NCBI GenBank assembly: GCA_030015575.1
Contig: CM057337.1
Span: 292,912,044 to 292,976,043 of the forward strand
DNA from: Agapanthus africanus
Lineage: Eukaryota; Streptophyta; Magnoliopsida; Asparagales; Amaryllidaceae
DNA length: 64,000 nt
Direction of reading: 5' to 3'
Positions 36,347 to 48,853 of the stretch are shown in pieces; the first letter of the stretch is position 1, and each line of letters starts with the position of its first letter. A model generated the notes under the pieces. The model ran no database searches. It saw only the letters and a program-made list of their open reading frames with translations, and was not told the origin of the DNA. The translations under genes were made by a program, and so were the position numbers.

Positions 36347-36359
36347 TAGTATCAGAGCC
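36347..36359 (+). other. Primer binding site for initiator tRNA-Met, C
   Basis: TAGTATCAGAGCC, one mismatch from the usual TGGTATCAGAGCC, one base after the LTR. Confidence 0.85.
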
Positions 36360-36547
36360 TAACTAAACTTAAACTAGCTTAGTAGTAATGTGTATAGAAG
36401 TTCGATCGGAAAAATCGCAAAAACCAAAACATCAAAACCTTAACTTTCTGTTGAAATTTTTTGTGCTCTAAAAATAAAAAGTTTTACTCCAAAAATCGGC
36501 TCAGGGTTTTGTGAAGACACCCCCCAAAAACGGTCGCCTGAATCCTT

Positions 36548-36604
36548 CAAACCGCTGCGGTTCCGCGGTAATGGGTATACATTTGCCGCGGAACCGCCGC
36601 CGTT
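36548..36604 (+). other. GC-rich leader hairpin, C
   Basis: AAACCGCTGCGGTTCCGCGG pairs with CCGCGGAACCGCCGCCGTTT across a 17-base spacer with few mismatches. Confidence 0.8.
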
Positions 36605-37210
36605 TAAGCTCTTCTCGTGACCGGGTTTGGTGCAGTGTTCATCTGGTAGGGTTTTGGGATTTTTAAGATGGTTTATTTATGCCCAGGTTTTCCAGAAAAG
36701 AAATTTGGTTTTGGGGGCCTATAAATCCGTATTTTTGATCGAACTTCACTATACTTTGACTAATCGGTTATATCTGTGATGTTTATATGTATTGAACGTC
36801 GGCTAATCGCTATATGTCGATTAGTCGGGGTTATACATATCTGTGATCTGTGTTTGATGATGGTTTGTGTATATGAATGCGTTGGACTGTCACGGGTGAC
36901 TAGCCGGGGTGGATGTGGGATGAGTGTTTCTTTTTCTTTCTTTTATTGTAAAATGTAAATTGATGTAATATTATTATTTGTATGGCCGCACAACCGGGTT
37001 GGGGTTGTAGCCGTCATTGTTTAATTCTTTTTACTGTTTTTTCTCCTAGGATAGACCCGTGGAGGGGGTGCACAAACTACCGGGTATCTCAAAGTGCCGA
37101 GTGGCCTACTCACGGCGTTGAGGGAGGTTGCTTCACTTTGGGTACTTGGCGGGTAGTTTGCCGCACCCGTAGGGGTCTTGGGTGGGGTATTGGCTATTCA
37201 CCGCGACCGT

Positions 37211-37246
37211 GTAATCCGCTTTTCGTTGGAGGCTCGAACGGATTAC
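37211..37246 (+). other. GGC-loop hairpin (SL-I), C
   Basis: GTAATCCG/CGGATTAC (8 bp) plus an inner TTCG/CGAA helix, loop TTGGAGGCT. Confidence 0.78.
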
Positions 37247-37356
37247 GGATTCCTAGTATATCCAATGTATTCATCTATGATCTGTAATGTCTATCATTGC
37301 TATATATATTTATAACTATTTAGGCGTTGCTTATGTTTTACAGCCGCGCTAGCCCA

Positions 37357-37405
37357 GCCCCCGCTCTGTCGTTAGTTAAGTAACCTAACAGGTGATGACG
37401 GGGCC
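37357..37405 (+). other. CGTTAG hairpin (SL-III), C
   Basis: Inner CGTTAGTTA/TAACCTAAC helix (37370-37390) enclosed by GCCCC/GGGGC (one bulged C). Confidence 0.62.
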
Positions 37406-37472
37406 CCGTGGCGAATGCGAATGGCATAAGCGTACGTCATATTTTAGTTGTTTTCTGCAATGGTAGGATTAA

Positions 37473-37531
37473 ATAATGGGACGCATTAAAATAACTAATG
37501 CAAGTATATCACGCATTAAAAGAACTAATGC
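37473..37531 (+). other. ATGGGA-box hairpin (SL-II), duplicated, C
   Basis: AATGGGAC is followed by GCATTA...TAATGC at 37483-37501 and again, 30 bp on, at 37513-37531. Confidence 0.75.
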
Positions 37532-38173
37532 AAGATAATAAACCAAGCAAAAGTCGTTGGAACACTTTCGAAAAACCACTCGGTTCTTTTCAAAACCAAC
37601 TTTTAAATGCGGAGCTTGAGCCACTCCTTTTAAAAGCTATCTCGTTCCATCGATCATATCAAGTCAAGGTCATAAGAGCATGGGGCAAAAATCTACATCG
37701 GGAGTTTCATAAGTACTGAAACTTGCTAGAGTTGCATACCATTTGGAGTGTGATGATTCTGGAAGGATTCCTTCAGTTTCGTCACGCAGTGATATTTGGA
37801 TCCCGATCCTACTGTGAGTATATGCTACTCCTCGAGAAATTTTTCACTAAACGATCAATGCTATAAACCTAGTAGGTGTCTAGAAAGGTGTTAGCGGGGC
37901 TACGCCCCCAGGGAAAAGAGGTTCTTAAATTAAGGAACTTCGCGAAAGCGTTGGAAAACCTCCCTCAAAGTACCGACACTGCCCTTGCTGAACGGTTAAG
38001 CAAGTATTGTGCGGTGGGATTGATCCCGACTAATTCTTCCTTTATGGTTTGAGGAGGGATTCGAGAGACAGTGGGAGCCATCCTGTTTAGACAAACTAAA
38101 AACCATTCTAAACTTGCAAGAGCATCGTGCTGAGTGTTTCTTCTCTCTCTCCTAATTGCAGCGACCAATCGAC

Positions 38174-39000
38174 ATGACTGGAATTAAGTTACTTGTAGAT
38201 AAAAACATACTGACAGGGCCAAACTACAAAGATTAGCTCAGGAATGTCAAAATGGCAATCACTTACGACAAGCTAGGGTATCTTCTTACCACCAAAACTC
38301 CCCCCGTCCCAGGTCCCACCTCCAGCGTCGCGGATAAGGAAATCCGTAAGACTTGGGAGATTGATTGCGCGAAGGCCAAGTGCCTCGTGCTTGCCTCTAT
38401 GGACAAGGAACATCAGAGGAGGCACGAGAATATGGACCTGGAATCCATATTTCTCCATACAAAAGAACTGTATGGAGAGCAGTCTCGTATCGCAAGATAC
38501 GAAGTGTCGAAGAAGTTATTTTCGGCAAGATTGGCCGTCGGATCATCGGTAGTGGAACACGTGCATAAGATGATTGGCTACATTGAGGAGCTCGCAGAAC
38601 TTGGGACCACGTTGGAGAGTGAGCTCTATACGGACTTGATTCTCCAGTCCCTTCCTTCCACTTACGCCCAGTTTATACTGAACTTCAACTTACAAGAAAA
38701 AGAAGTTGAACTTTCAAAACTCCTCAACATGCTGAGGAGCGCAGAGGGCACCCTACAGAAAGGTAGGGAAACACCCACTTTGTTTATAGGAGGATCTTCT
38801 TCTTCTAAGTCCAAGGCGAAAGCCAAGGAAAGAAGAAGAAAGCCCCCGCCAAACCAAGGGGCGGTGTTAGTAAAGTGGATACGAAGGGAAAGGCAAAAGC
38901 AACAAAGACAGCGGGGAAGCTTGTGGGTAAAGAAGAATGCTTCTATTGTCATAAGAGTGGACACTGGAAGAAAGATTGCAGGGCTTGGAAGGCCAGGACA
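38174..39000 (+). pseudogene. C gag remnant
   Basis: ATG 38174 opens MTGIKLLVDKNILTGPNYKD and is stopped at codon 21 by TAG 38234-38236, where D has TGG. The frame continues from 38252 (MAITYDKLGYLLTTK) with a gag-type domain (MDKEHQRRHENMDLESIFLHTKELYGEQSRIARYEV) and is shifted at about 38825 within the Lys/Ser-rich linker. The zinc knuckle CFYCHKSGHWKKDC, intact, lies downstream in the other frame at about 38937-38980. Gag would form the particle; this copy cannot. Confidence 0.85.
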
Positions 39001-42000
39001 CAGGAACTGAAGCAGGTTGCGGCTTCAGCTTCAGGTGTGTATGTTATTGAAAACTGTCTTTCGATAAACTCTACTTCCTGGGTATTGGATACCGGATCAG
39101 GATCTCATATCTGTAATTCTTTGTAGGCGTTGAGAAACCGTAGGGTTTTGAAGGCAGGTGACATGACCCTCAGAGTTGCGAACGGAGCTAGCATGGATGC
39201 TAAAGCCGTGGGGGACTATCACCTGGGAATGTCAGATGGACATGTTTTGGTTTTGCGTAATTGCTTTTTTGTACCCAACGCAACTTGTAATATAATTTCT
39301 GTATCTTTGGTTTCAAAAGAAGGTTATGAATTTGCGTTTGTAAGTAATGTTGTAAACATTCACCTTAATCAAGTTCTGATTGGGTCAGGTACACTGAGCA
39401 ATGGTATATACGTATTAAACCAAACACAGATTTTCAATGTCCAGAATACACACAAAAGAAAGTCTCCAGATATCAATCATACTTTCTTATGGCATTGTAG
39501 ACTGGGTCACATCAATGATAGAAGGTTGACTATGTTACATACAGAAGGATATTTGGATCCGTTCGAATATTAATCGTATGCCACTTGTCAATCCTGTCTC
39601 AAAGGAAAGATGACAAAGACTCCGTTCACTGGACACGGAGTAAGAGCGAGCGAGCTCTTGGGACTCGTACACAGCGACGTGTGCGGTCCAATGTCTACAC
39701 ATGCGCGAAGCGGTTATTCTTACTTCATTACTTTTACGGATGACTTTTCAAGGTACGGTTATGTCTTCTTGATGAAACAAAAGTCCGAAGCCTTTGAAAA
39801 GTTCCTGGAATATAAGAATGAAGTAGAAAAACAAACCGGCAAAAGTATCAAGATTCTAAGATCGGATCGAGGTGGAGAATACTTAAGTGCCGAGTTCCTG
39901 AATTACTTAAAAGAGAATGGAATTCTCTCTCAGCTTACTCCTCCGTACACTCCGCAACATAATGGTGTATCGGAGAGACGGAAACGGACCCTATTGGATA
40001 TGGTACGGTCCATGATGAGTAACGCTGAGTTACCACGATCATTCTGGGGGCATGCGCTAGAATCAGCTGCATACCTTTTGAACCGAGTTCCCACTAAGAC
40101 TGTGCCTACCACACCATATGAGATGTGGTGTGGAAAAAGGCCCCATCTTAATCACATTAAGACATGGGGATGTCCAGCTTTTGTCAAAAAGCAGCATGCG
40201 GACAAACTCGAGGCACGCTCAGTACAGTGCAAGTTCGTGGGATATCCAAAGAACTCCAAGGGATATTTCTTATACTGCGAAGAGGAACAAAAGGTTTTTG
40301 TTTCTCGTCATGCCTACTTCTTGGAAACTGAGTTTTTGGAAAACCAGATAAGTGCGAGCACAGTAGAACTGGAAGAAATTCCAGAACCACGAGCTATTAC
40401 TGAAAGCTTAGAGGAACCAGAGGGTTCAAAAGAACAGGACATTCCTACGCCGCTCCGCAGGAGTAGTAGGCAGTCTCATCCGCTCGAGAGATACTACGGT
40501 TTTCTCATAGACGGGGATAGAGAGGATTGCATCATAGATTATGATGAACCTACTAGCTTCCAGCAGGCCGTTCAGAGCGTTGACTCGGTAAAATGGCTGA
40601 ATGCAATGCGGACCGAAAGGAGTCCATGTACACCAACAAAGTATGGACGTTGGACATTGCTCCAGACGGGGTAAAACCCGCAGGATGCAAGTGGATCTTC
40701 AAAAGGAAGATTGGTGCAGATGGACAGGTTGAGACCTATAAAGCTAGACTGGTTGCAAAGGGTTTTCGTCAAAGACCTGGTTTGGACTATGACGAGACCT
40801 TTTCTCCAGTGGCTATGCTGAAATCCATTCGGATCCTTCTTTCCATTGCTGCCTTCCACGATTATGAGATTTGGTATATGGACGTAAAGACCGCTTTTCT
40901 AAATGGAAATTTAGAGGAGTGTGTCTATATGGACCAGCCAGAGGGTTTCATTCAGAGTGGGAGTAGCGGAAAGGTGTGCAAGTTGTTTAAGTCCATCTAT
41001 GGACTAAAGCAGGCATCGCGGAGTTGGAACATCTGTTTTGATGAGACGGTCAAGGAATTTGGCTTTATCAAAAATCCAGATGAACCATGCATCTATAGTA
41101 GATTTGTAGCGAGAACTGTAGTATTCCTCATTTTATACGTGGATGACATTCTCTTAATAGGAAATGACATTCCTATGCTACAATCTGTCAAGGGGTTCTT
41201 GTCGCACAAGTTCTCCATGAAAGACCTGGGTGATGCCTCATACATCCTGGGGATCCGGATCCATCGTGATAGATCCAAGAGGATATTAGGACTCTCACAG
41301 TCCATGTACATCGACACCATACTGAAAAGATTCAGTATGGAAGATTCCAAGCGCGGTAACCTACCGGCTTGTCACGGGATCACCCTCTCTAAAGAGATGT
41401 CTCCCAAGACTGATTTAGAGAGGGATCCCATGTCTATTATACCCTACGCTTCTGCGGTAGGCTCTATAATGTATGTCATGTTGTGTACCAGACCGGATGT
41501 AGCTTATGCACTGAGTGTGGTAAGCCGGTATCAGTCAAACCCTGGGAGAAACACTGGATAGCGGTAAAGAACATTCTCAAGTACTCGAGAAGGACTAAGG
41601 AGATGTTCTTGGTGTATGGCGGAAAAGACCTCCAGATCGAGGCCTTTGCTGACTCCAGCTTCCAGAGTGACAAGGATGATTCCAAGTCCATGTCGGGTTT
41701 TGTCTTTACCCTCAATGGAGGGGCGATGTGTTGGAAGAGTTCCAAACAGGAAACCATTGCAGACTCGACTATGGAAGCGGAATACATCGCTGCATCTGAT
41801 GCCGCAAAAGAAGCCGTCTGGATGAGGAAGTTCTTGAAAGAACTTCAGGTGGTTCCGTCCATTGTTGATCCAATACCTCTGTATTGCGACAACAACGGGG
41901 CTATAGCTTTAGCGAAGGAACCCAGATCCCATCAGAGATCCAGACACATCTTGAGGCGGTATCACCTGATCAGGGAGATCGTGGATCGCCAGGAGATCGA

Positions 42001-42121
42001 GGTTCGGAGGGTTGCTTCAGAAGAAAACACTGCAGATCCATTCACCAAGGCCTTGCCCCAGACTCAGTTCGAGCGGCTGATCGAGATGATAGGTCTTCGA
42101 TACGCCAGTACATGGCCTTAG
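38875..42121 (+). pseudogene. C pol remnant (protease, integrase, RT, RNase H)
   Basis: Domains in order: zinc knuckle; protease [12 protein letters not shown] (about 39080); stop TAG 39124-39126 in place of Gln; stop TAA 39571-39573 in place of Gln; integrase with HSDVCGP, FTDDFSRYGY and GGEYLSAEF (39610-40400); frameshift near 40611; RT with [22 protein letters not shown] and YVDDILLIGND (40650-41540); frameshift near 41545; RNase H with ADSSFQSDKDDSKSMSGFVF and [17 protein letters not shown], ending YASTWP at TAG 42119. Catalytic motifs themselves are intact. Both Gln stops fit C-to-T changes. Confidence 0.9.
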
Positions 42122-42122
42122 T

Positions 42123-42135
42123 GCAAGTGGGAGAT
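42123..42135 (+). other. Polypurine tract of C
   Basis: GCAAGTGGGAGAT directly precedes the 3' LTR at 42136. Confidence 0.85.
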
Positions 42136-42225
42136 TGTTAGTGTATATGCCCTAGAGGCCATTACTGTATCATACTAGTTTGTATATTACTTAATGGAAG
42201 CTTGGGATATTCACCTTGTATATAC
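42136..42225 (+). repeat. 3' LTR of C, first 90 bp
   Basis: Starts TGTTAGTGTATATGCCC and is broken by D after TATAC (42221-42225), the left copy of D's target duplication. Confidence 0.92.
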
Positions 42226-44384
42226 TGTAAGTCCATGCTACCTCTCCCGGAACTTTCGGGCAAGCGGAATTTGATAAAAAACGATTTTCTTAGAGGTGGT
42301 AACATGGACTTAAAACCCGGATTTTTGTTAAACATCTAACTAACAACCTAACTACGAGTTGCTAACTACTCGGTTAGGGGGTTATACCTTTCTTCTTCTC
42401 GAACTCCTTCGTCTTCAAGCTTCGATGGTCGTCCGAATCGGCTTCTCCCCGTCGTCTCCTTGCGCCGAAGATAGATCCACCTGAAAGCTTCAACCTTTGG
42501 CTCCTTCTTCGAACTTTGAAGAAACTAGTTCACTCGGTTTGCTAAACCTTGTGAACTAGAGTGAGTAGAGAAGAGTTTGTATGGGATTTTATCTATGGTT
42601 CTTGGTTCTCAACTCATGGGACAAGTGAACCATAGAGTCAAGAGAGGGAGAGCAAGAGGAGGAGATGAGAGCTCAAGAACAAGAGAGAGAATGAGCACGA
42701 AAGAATGAGCATGAAAGAATGAGAGAAGACTTTTCTCATTTGGCTCTCATAATCCAAAACAATCATAACACCTCATATCAATCAAGTATTATGTGATGGT
42801 TTAAGCAACCATAGCAATATCATTTCATGCACTCATTTTGCACAAAAGAGCAAGCAAGCAAAAGTCTTTGCCATGAAATGATAGCTATAGTTATCATGAT
42901 GGTCAACTAGTCAAGCCTAGTCAACCGGTCAACAAAGTCAACAAGTCAACAAAGTCAATCCATCAACAACCATGTCACCATAATACTTAATTAATATAAT
43001 TGTTAATCACATATCATATTCTCATTAGGGTTGAGCAAAAAGTCAATAGTCAACTGTCAACGGTCAACAACCCTAATGAGAATCCTCTGCCTCTGTCTCT
43101 CCGTCAACTGTGCATACACACCCGCATCCGCGTTCTGAGGAACATGAATGCATACTAGATAAAACCAATCCCAAAAGGTACACTAAGATCTGGCTTAAAC
43201 CAAAGCCTGCTAGTGTGAACTGTCCGGACACTGTACGTGCACAAGTGCACGGATGTGACCGAACCCTGTTGCAAAACTATGCGACCTGTCGCAAGACCAT
43301 GCGACCTCTACTCTTTTGCCTAAAGGCGAATAGCTTTCTGTGTGGGACTCTAAAGACTCGACACTACGCTGGCAGTTGGTTTAACCACAGACAGCAAGCG
43401 GCACTAGCGGTGCGTAACGGTCCCCAGGTAGATGCCGACAAGAAGACTGACGAGGCGAAACCCATCTGAACTCCTACTGAGCCTGAATGTGACATTCTCC
43501 GTACAGTCCGGTCTGTTCGTCTGATACATCGCATGGCGGGCCTAGGGGGCGGTAAACGTCAGTCCCCCAATAGCGGTACAAGTCGTATCGGAGTGAAGAC
43601 CAAAACACCCTGAGATAACACTGGAAGCCTACCAGTATATCTCGTTTGCCCTGGCCAGGGACTACTCGTGTAATGGCTCTACTAGACACAGCGCGATGTC
43701 AACCCCCAATACCGGGAGAGACGAATCCTGTCTAACCGTCACTGCCTCCAAGTGCTTCGGGACTGCACCCAACTACCACCTGTTTGCATGACTCCTTTGA
43801 GCCGTGGTAGGGTAGTAATCAAAGTACAGTGGGAACACACTCGAGGAGAAGTGACAGTGTCAAGTCAGCGGGCTAAGCTGTACTCATGTCACCTGGGAAC
43901 TGATAACTGACGATAGGCATAATACCAACTAGTCAGTTCCCAACGAGTCCTGTCCAGTGTACTCGTAACCCAACGAGCACCCGCATACTATCTCAAGTAC
44001 GACGTACCGACGGCTGTGGGACAGACCGTCTCCCACACTGGGATGAGAAGCGCATGCGCTAGTCTGCTCCGGAGTATCGATGCCCTGTCTCAATAGTCCT
44101 GCGACCAGGGACCTGCATAAGGATGTGCTTATAGATTACCCAGCCCCACTAATGTGACTGCCATCACAACGCTGGTAATCAAGCAAAGATCCTAAGGGCT
44201 CCACTAATGTGTATAGGCGATATACTAAAATACACACATGTACACATTGAAGTAGAAACAAACCAAGTAGCATACTACTATTTTGAGCAAGATTGTATAT
44301 ACAAGGTGAATATCCCAATCTTCCATTAAGTAATATACAAACTAGTATGATACAGTAATGGCCTTTAGGGCATATACACTAACA
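42226..44384 (-). repeat. 3' LTR of D
   Basis: TGTTAGTGTATATGCCC to CATGGACTTACA on the minus strand. Contains 11 GTCAA (sense TTGAC) cores at 42902-43070 and the hairpin CGTGCACAAGTGCACG at 43236-43251. Confidence 0.93.
42902..42958 (-). promoter_or_regulatory. W-box-like TTGAC cluster in the D 3' LTR
   Basis: Seven TTGAC cores in about 57 bp, all in the element's sense orientation, with four more at 43041-43068. The 5' LTR has an expanded array. Confidence 0.5.
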
Positions 44385-44397
44385 ATCTCCCACTTGG
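44385..44397 (-). other. Polypurine tract of D
   Basis: The minus strand reads CCAAGTGGGAGATTGTTAG over the LTR boundary. Confidence 0.82.
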
Positions 44398-44398
44398 A

Positions 44399-47300
44399 CT
44401 AAGGCCATGTACTGGCGTATCGAAGACCTATCATCTCGATCAGCCGCTCGAACTGAGTCTGGGGCAAGGCCTTGGTGAATGGATCTGCAGTGTTATCTTC
44501 TAAAGCGACTCTCCGAACCTCGATCTCCTGGCGATCCACGATCTCCCTGATCAGGTGATACCGCCTCAAGATGTGTCTGGATCTCTGATGGGACCTGGGT
44601 TCCTTTCCTAAAGCTATAGCCCCGTTGTTGTCGCAATACAGAGGTATTGGATCAACAATGGACGGGACCACCTGAAGCTCTTTCAAGAACTTCCTTATCT
44701 AGACAGCTTCTTTTGCGGCATCAGATGCAGCGATGTATTCCGCTTCCATCGTCGAGTCTGCAACGGTTTCCTGTTTGGAACTCTTCCAACACACCGCCCC
44801 TCCATTGAGGGTAAACACAAAACCCGACATAGACTTGGAATCATCCTTGTCACTCTGGAAGTTGGAGTCAGCAAAGGCCTCGATCTGGAGGTCTTTTCCG
44901 CCATACACCAAGAACATCTCCTTAGTCCTTCTGAGGTACTTGAGAATGTTCTTTGCTGCTATCCAGTGTTTCTTCCCAGGGTTTGACTGATACCGGCTTA
45001 CCACACTTAGTGCATAAGCTACATCCGGTCTGGTACACAACATCGCATACATTATAGAGCCTACCGCAGAAGCGTAGGGTATAATAGACATGCGATCCCT
45101 CTCCAAATCAGTCTTGGGAGACATCTCTTTAGAGAGGGTGATCCCGTGACAAGCCGGTAGGTTACCGCGCTTGGAATCTTCCATACTGAATCTTTTCAGT
45201 ATGGTGTCGATGTACCTGGACTGTGAAAGTCCTAATATCCTCTTGGATCTATCACGATGGATCCGGATCCCCAGGATGTATGAGGCATCACCCAGGTCTT
45301 TCATGGAGAACCTGTGTGACAAGAACCCCTTGACAGATTGTAGCATAGGAATGTCATTTCCTATTAAGAGAATGTCATCCACGTACAAAACGAGAAATAC
45401 TACAGTTCTCGCTACAAATCTACAATAGATGCATGGTTCATCTGGATTTTTGATAAAGCCAAATTCCTTGACCGTCTCATCAAAACAGATGTTCCAACTC
45501 CGCGATGCCTGCTTTAGTCCATAGATGGACTTAAGCAACTTGCACACCTTTCCGCTGCTCCCACTCTGAATGAAACCCTCTGGTTGGTCCATATAGACAC
45601 ACTCCTCTAAATTTCCATTTAGAAAAGCGGTCTTTACGTCCATTTTCCAGATCTCATAATCGTGGAAGGCAGCAATGGCAAGAAGGATCCGAATGGATTT
45701 CAGCATAGCCACTGGAGAAAAGGTTTCGTCATAGTCCAAGCCAGGTCTTTGACGGAAACCCTTTGCAACAAGTCTAGCTTTATAGGTCTCAACCTGTCCA
45801 TCTACACCAATCTTCCTATTGAAGATCCACTTGCATCCTACGGGTTTTACCCTGTCTGGAGCAATGTCCAACGTCCATACTTTGTTGGTGTACATGGACT
45901 CCATTTCGGTCCGCATTGCATCCAGCCATTTTACCGAGTCAACGCTCTAAACGGCCTGCTGGAAGCTAGTAGGCTCATAATAATCTATGATGCAATCCTC
46001 TATATCCCCGTCTGTGAGAAAACCGTAGTATCTCTCGGGCGGATGAGACTGCCTACTACTCCTGCGGAGCGGCGTAGGAATGTCCTGTTCTTTTGAACCC
46101 TCTGGTTCCACTAAGCTTTCAGTAATAGTTCGTGGTTCTGGAATTTCTTCCAGTTCTACTGCGCTACCACTAATTTCCTTTTCTAAGAACTGGTGTTCTA
46201 GAAAGTGGGCATGACGAGAAACAATAACTTTTTGTTCCTCTTCGCAGTAGAAGAAATATCCCTTGGAGTTCTTTGGATATCCCATAAACTTGCACTGTAC
46301 TGAGCGTGCCTCGAGCTTGTCCACATGCTGCTTTTTGACAAAAGCTGGACTTCCCCATGTCTTAATGTGATTAAGATGGGGCCTCTTCCCACACCACATC
46401 TCATATGGTGTGGTAGGCACAGTCTTAGTGGGAACTCGGTTCAAAAGGTATGCAGCTGATTCTAGCGCATACCCCCTGAATGATCGCGGTAACTCAGCGT
46501 TACTCATCATGGACCGTACCATATCCAATAGGGTGCGGTTCCGTCTCTCCGATACACCGTTATGCTGCAGAGTGTATGGAGGAGTAAGCTGAGAGAGAAT
46601 TCCATTCTCTTTTAAATAGTCCAGGAACTCGGCACTCAAGTATTCACCACCTCGATCCGATCTTAGAATCTTGATACTTTTGCCGGTTTGTTTTTCTACT
46701 TCATTCTTATATTCCTGGAATTTTCCAAAGGCTTCGGACTTATGTTTCATTAAGAAGACATAACCGTACCTTGAAAAGTCATCCGTAAAAGTAATGAAGT
46801 AAGAAAAACCGCTTCGCGCATGTGTAGACATTAGACCGCACACGTCGCTGTGTACGAGTCCTAAGAGCTCGCTCGCTCTTACTCCGTGTCCAGTGAACGG
46901 AGACTTTGTCATCTTTCCTTTGAGACAGGATTGACAAGTGGCATACGATTGATATTCGAACGGATTCAAATATCCTTCTGTATGTAACTTTGTTAACCTT
47001 CTCTCATTGATGTGACACAGTGTACAATGCCATAAGAAAGTCTGATTTATTTCCGGAGACTTTCTTTTGTGTGTATTCTGGACATTGAAAATATGTGGTT
47101 GGTTTAATACGTATATACCATTGCTCAATGTACCTGACCCAATCAGAACTTGATTAAAGTGAATGTTTACAGCATTGCTTACAAACGCAAATTCATAACC
47201 TTCTTTAGAAACCAAATATACAGAAATGATATTACAAGTTGCGTTGGGTACAAAAAAGCAATTACGCAAAACCAAAATATGTCCATCTGACATTCCCAGG

Positions 47301-48349
47301 TGATAGTCCCCCACGGCTTTAGCATCCATGCTAGCTCCGTTCGCAACTCTGAGGGTCATGTCACCTGCTTTCAAAACACTACGGTTTCTCAACGCCTGCA
47401 AATAATTACAGATATGAGATCCTGATCCGGTATCCAATACCCAGGAAGTAGGGTTTATTGAAAGACAGTTTTCAATAACATACACACCTGAAGCTGAAGC
47501 TTCAACCTGCTTCAATTCCTGTGTTCTGGCCTTCCAGGCCCTGCAATCATTCTTCCAGTATCCTTTCTTATGACAATAGAAGCATTTTTCCTTATCCACA
47601 AGATTCCCCGCTTTCTTTGTTGCTTTAGCTTTTCCCTTCGTATCCACTTTACTAACACCGCCTCTTGGTTTGGCGGGGGCTTTCTTCTTCTTTCTCTTGG
47701 CTTTCGCCTTGGACCTAGAAGAAGATGATCCTCCTACAAACAAAGTGGATGTTTCCCTACCTTTCTGTAGGGTGCCCTCTGCGCTCCTCAGCATGTTGAG
47801 GAGCTCTGAAAGTTCGACTTCTTTTTCTTGTAAGTTGAAGTTCAGTATAAACTGGGCGTAAGTGGAAGGAAGGGACTGGAGAACTAAGTCCGTATACAGC
47901 TCACTCTCCAATGTGGTCCCTAGGTCCGCGAGCTCCTCAATGTAGCCGATCATCTTAAGCACGTGTTCTGCTACTGATGATCCGACGGCCATCCTTGCCG
48001 AAAATAACTTTTTCGACGCTTCGTATCTTGCGATACGAGATTGCTCTCCATACAGTTCTTTTGTATGAAGAAATATGGATTCGAAGTCCATATTCTCGTG
48101 CCTCCTCTGATGTTCATTGTCCATAGAGGCAAGTACGAGGCACTTGGCCTTCACGCTATCAATCTCCCAAGTCTTATGGATTTCCTTATCCGCGACGCTG
48201 GAAGAGGGACCAGGGACAGGGGGAGCTTTGGTGGTAAGAAGATACCCCAGCTTGTCTTAAGTGATTGCCATTTTGACATTCCTGAGCCAATCTTTGTAGT
48301 TTGGCCCTGTCAGTATGTTTTTATCTAGAAGTAACTTAAGTCCAGTCAT
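44399..48349 (-). pseudogene. D gag-pol polyprotein, one frame with three in-frame stops
   Basis: From ATG 48349 (MTGLKLLLDKNILTGPNYKDW) to TAG 44399 the frame is 1317 codons with no frameshift. Stops: TAA at codon 31 (48257-48259), TAG at 801 (45947-45949), TAG at 1217 (44699-44701). Domains: gag about 30-230; Lys-rich linker; zinc knuckle codons 256-269, CFYCHKKGYWKNDC, whose zinc-binding His is Tyr; protease LDTGS at 305-309; integrase zinc region near 440 (LWHCTLCHIN, CQSC) and DDE-type core about 500-570; RT about 820-1160 with YVDD near 989; RNase H to the end ([24 protein letters not shown]). Enzyme motifs look intact. Comparison with C suggests the second and third stops arose by C-to-T or G-to-A changes. 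Confidence 0.92.
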
Positions 48350-48853
48350 GTCGATTGGTCGCTGCAATTAGGAGAGAGAGAAGAAACACTCAGCATGATG
48401 CTCTTGCAAGTTTCGAGTGGTTTTTAGTTTATCTAAACAGGATGGCTCCAACTGTTTCTCGAATCCCTCCTCAAACCATAAAGGAAGAATTAGTCGGGAT
48501 CAATCCCACCGCACAATACTTGCTTAACCGTTCAGCCAGGCCAGTGTCGGTACTTCGAGGGAGGTTTTCCAAAGCTTTCGCGAAGTTCCTTAATCCAAGA
48601 ACCTCTTTTCCCTGGGGGCGTAGCCCCGCTAACACCTTTCTAGGCACCTACTAGGTTTATAGCATTGATCGTTTAGTGAGAAATTTCCCGAGGAGTAGCA
48701 AATACTCACAGTAGGATCGGGATCCAAATATCATCGCGTGACGAAACTGAAGGAATCCTACCAGAATCATCACACTCCAAGTGGTATGCAAATCTAGCAA
48801 GTTTCAGTACTTATGAAACTCCCGATGTGGATTTTTGCCCCATGCTCTTATGA

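Larger units (their letters stand above)
36360..38173 (+). other. C leader
   Basis: 1.8 kb between primer site and gag. GC-rich hairpin 36548-36604, SL-I 37211-37246, SL-III 37357-37405, doubled SL-II 37473-37531. A deletion at about 37663, between ATCAAGT and CAAGGTC, has removed the triple motif array except the last half of one copy. Short ORFs here are not conserved. Confidence 0.72.

Noticed and set aside
43110..43469. 119-codon ORF found in both D LTRs (also 53561-53920)
   Set aside because: Present twice only because the LTR is present twice; runs antisense to the element and shows no recognisable motif.
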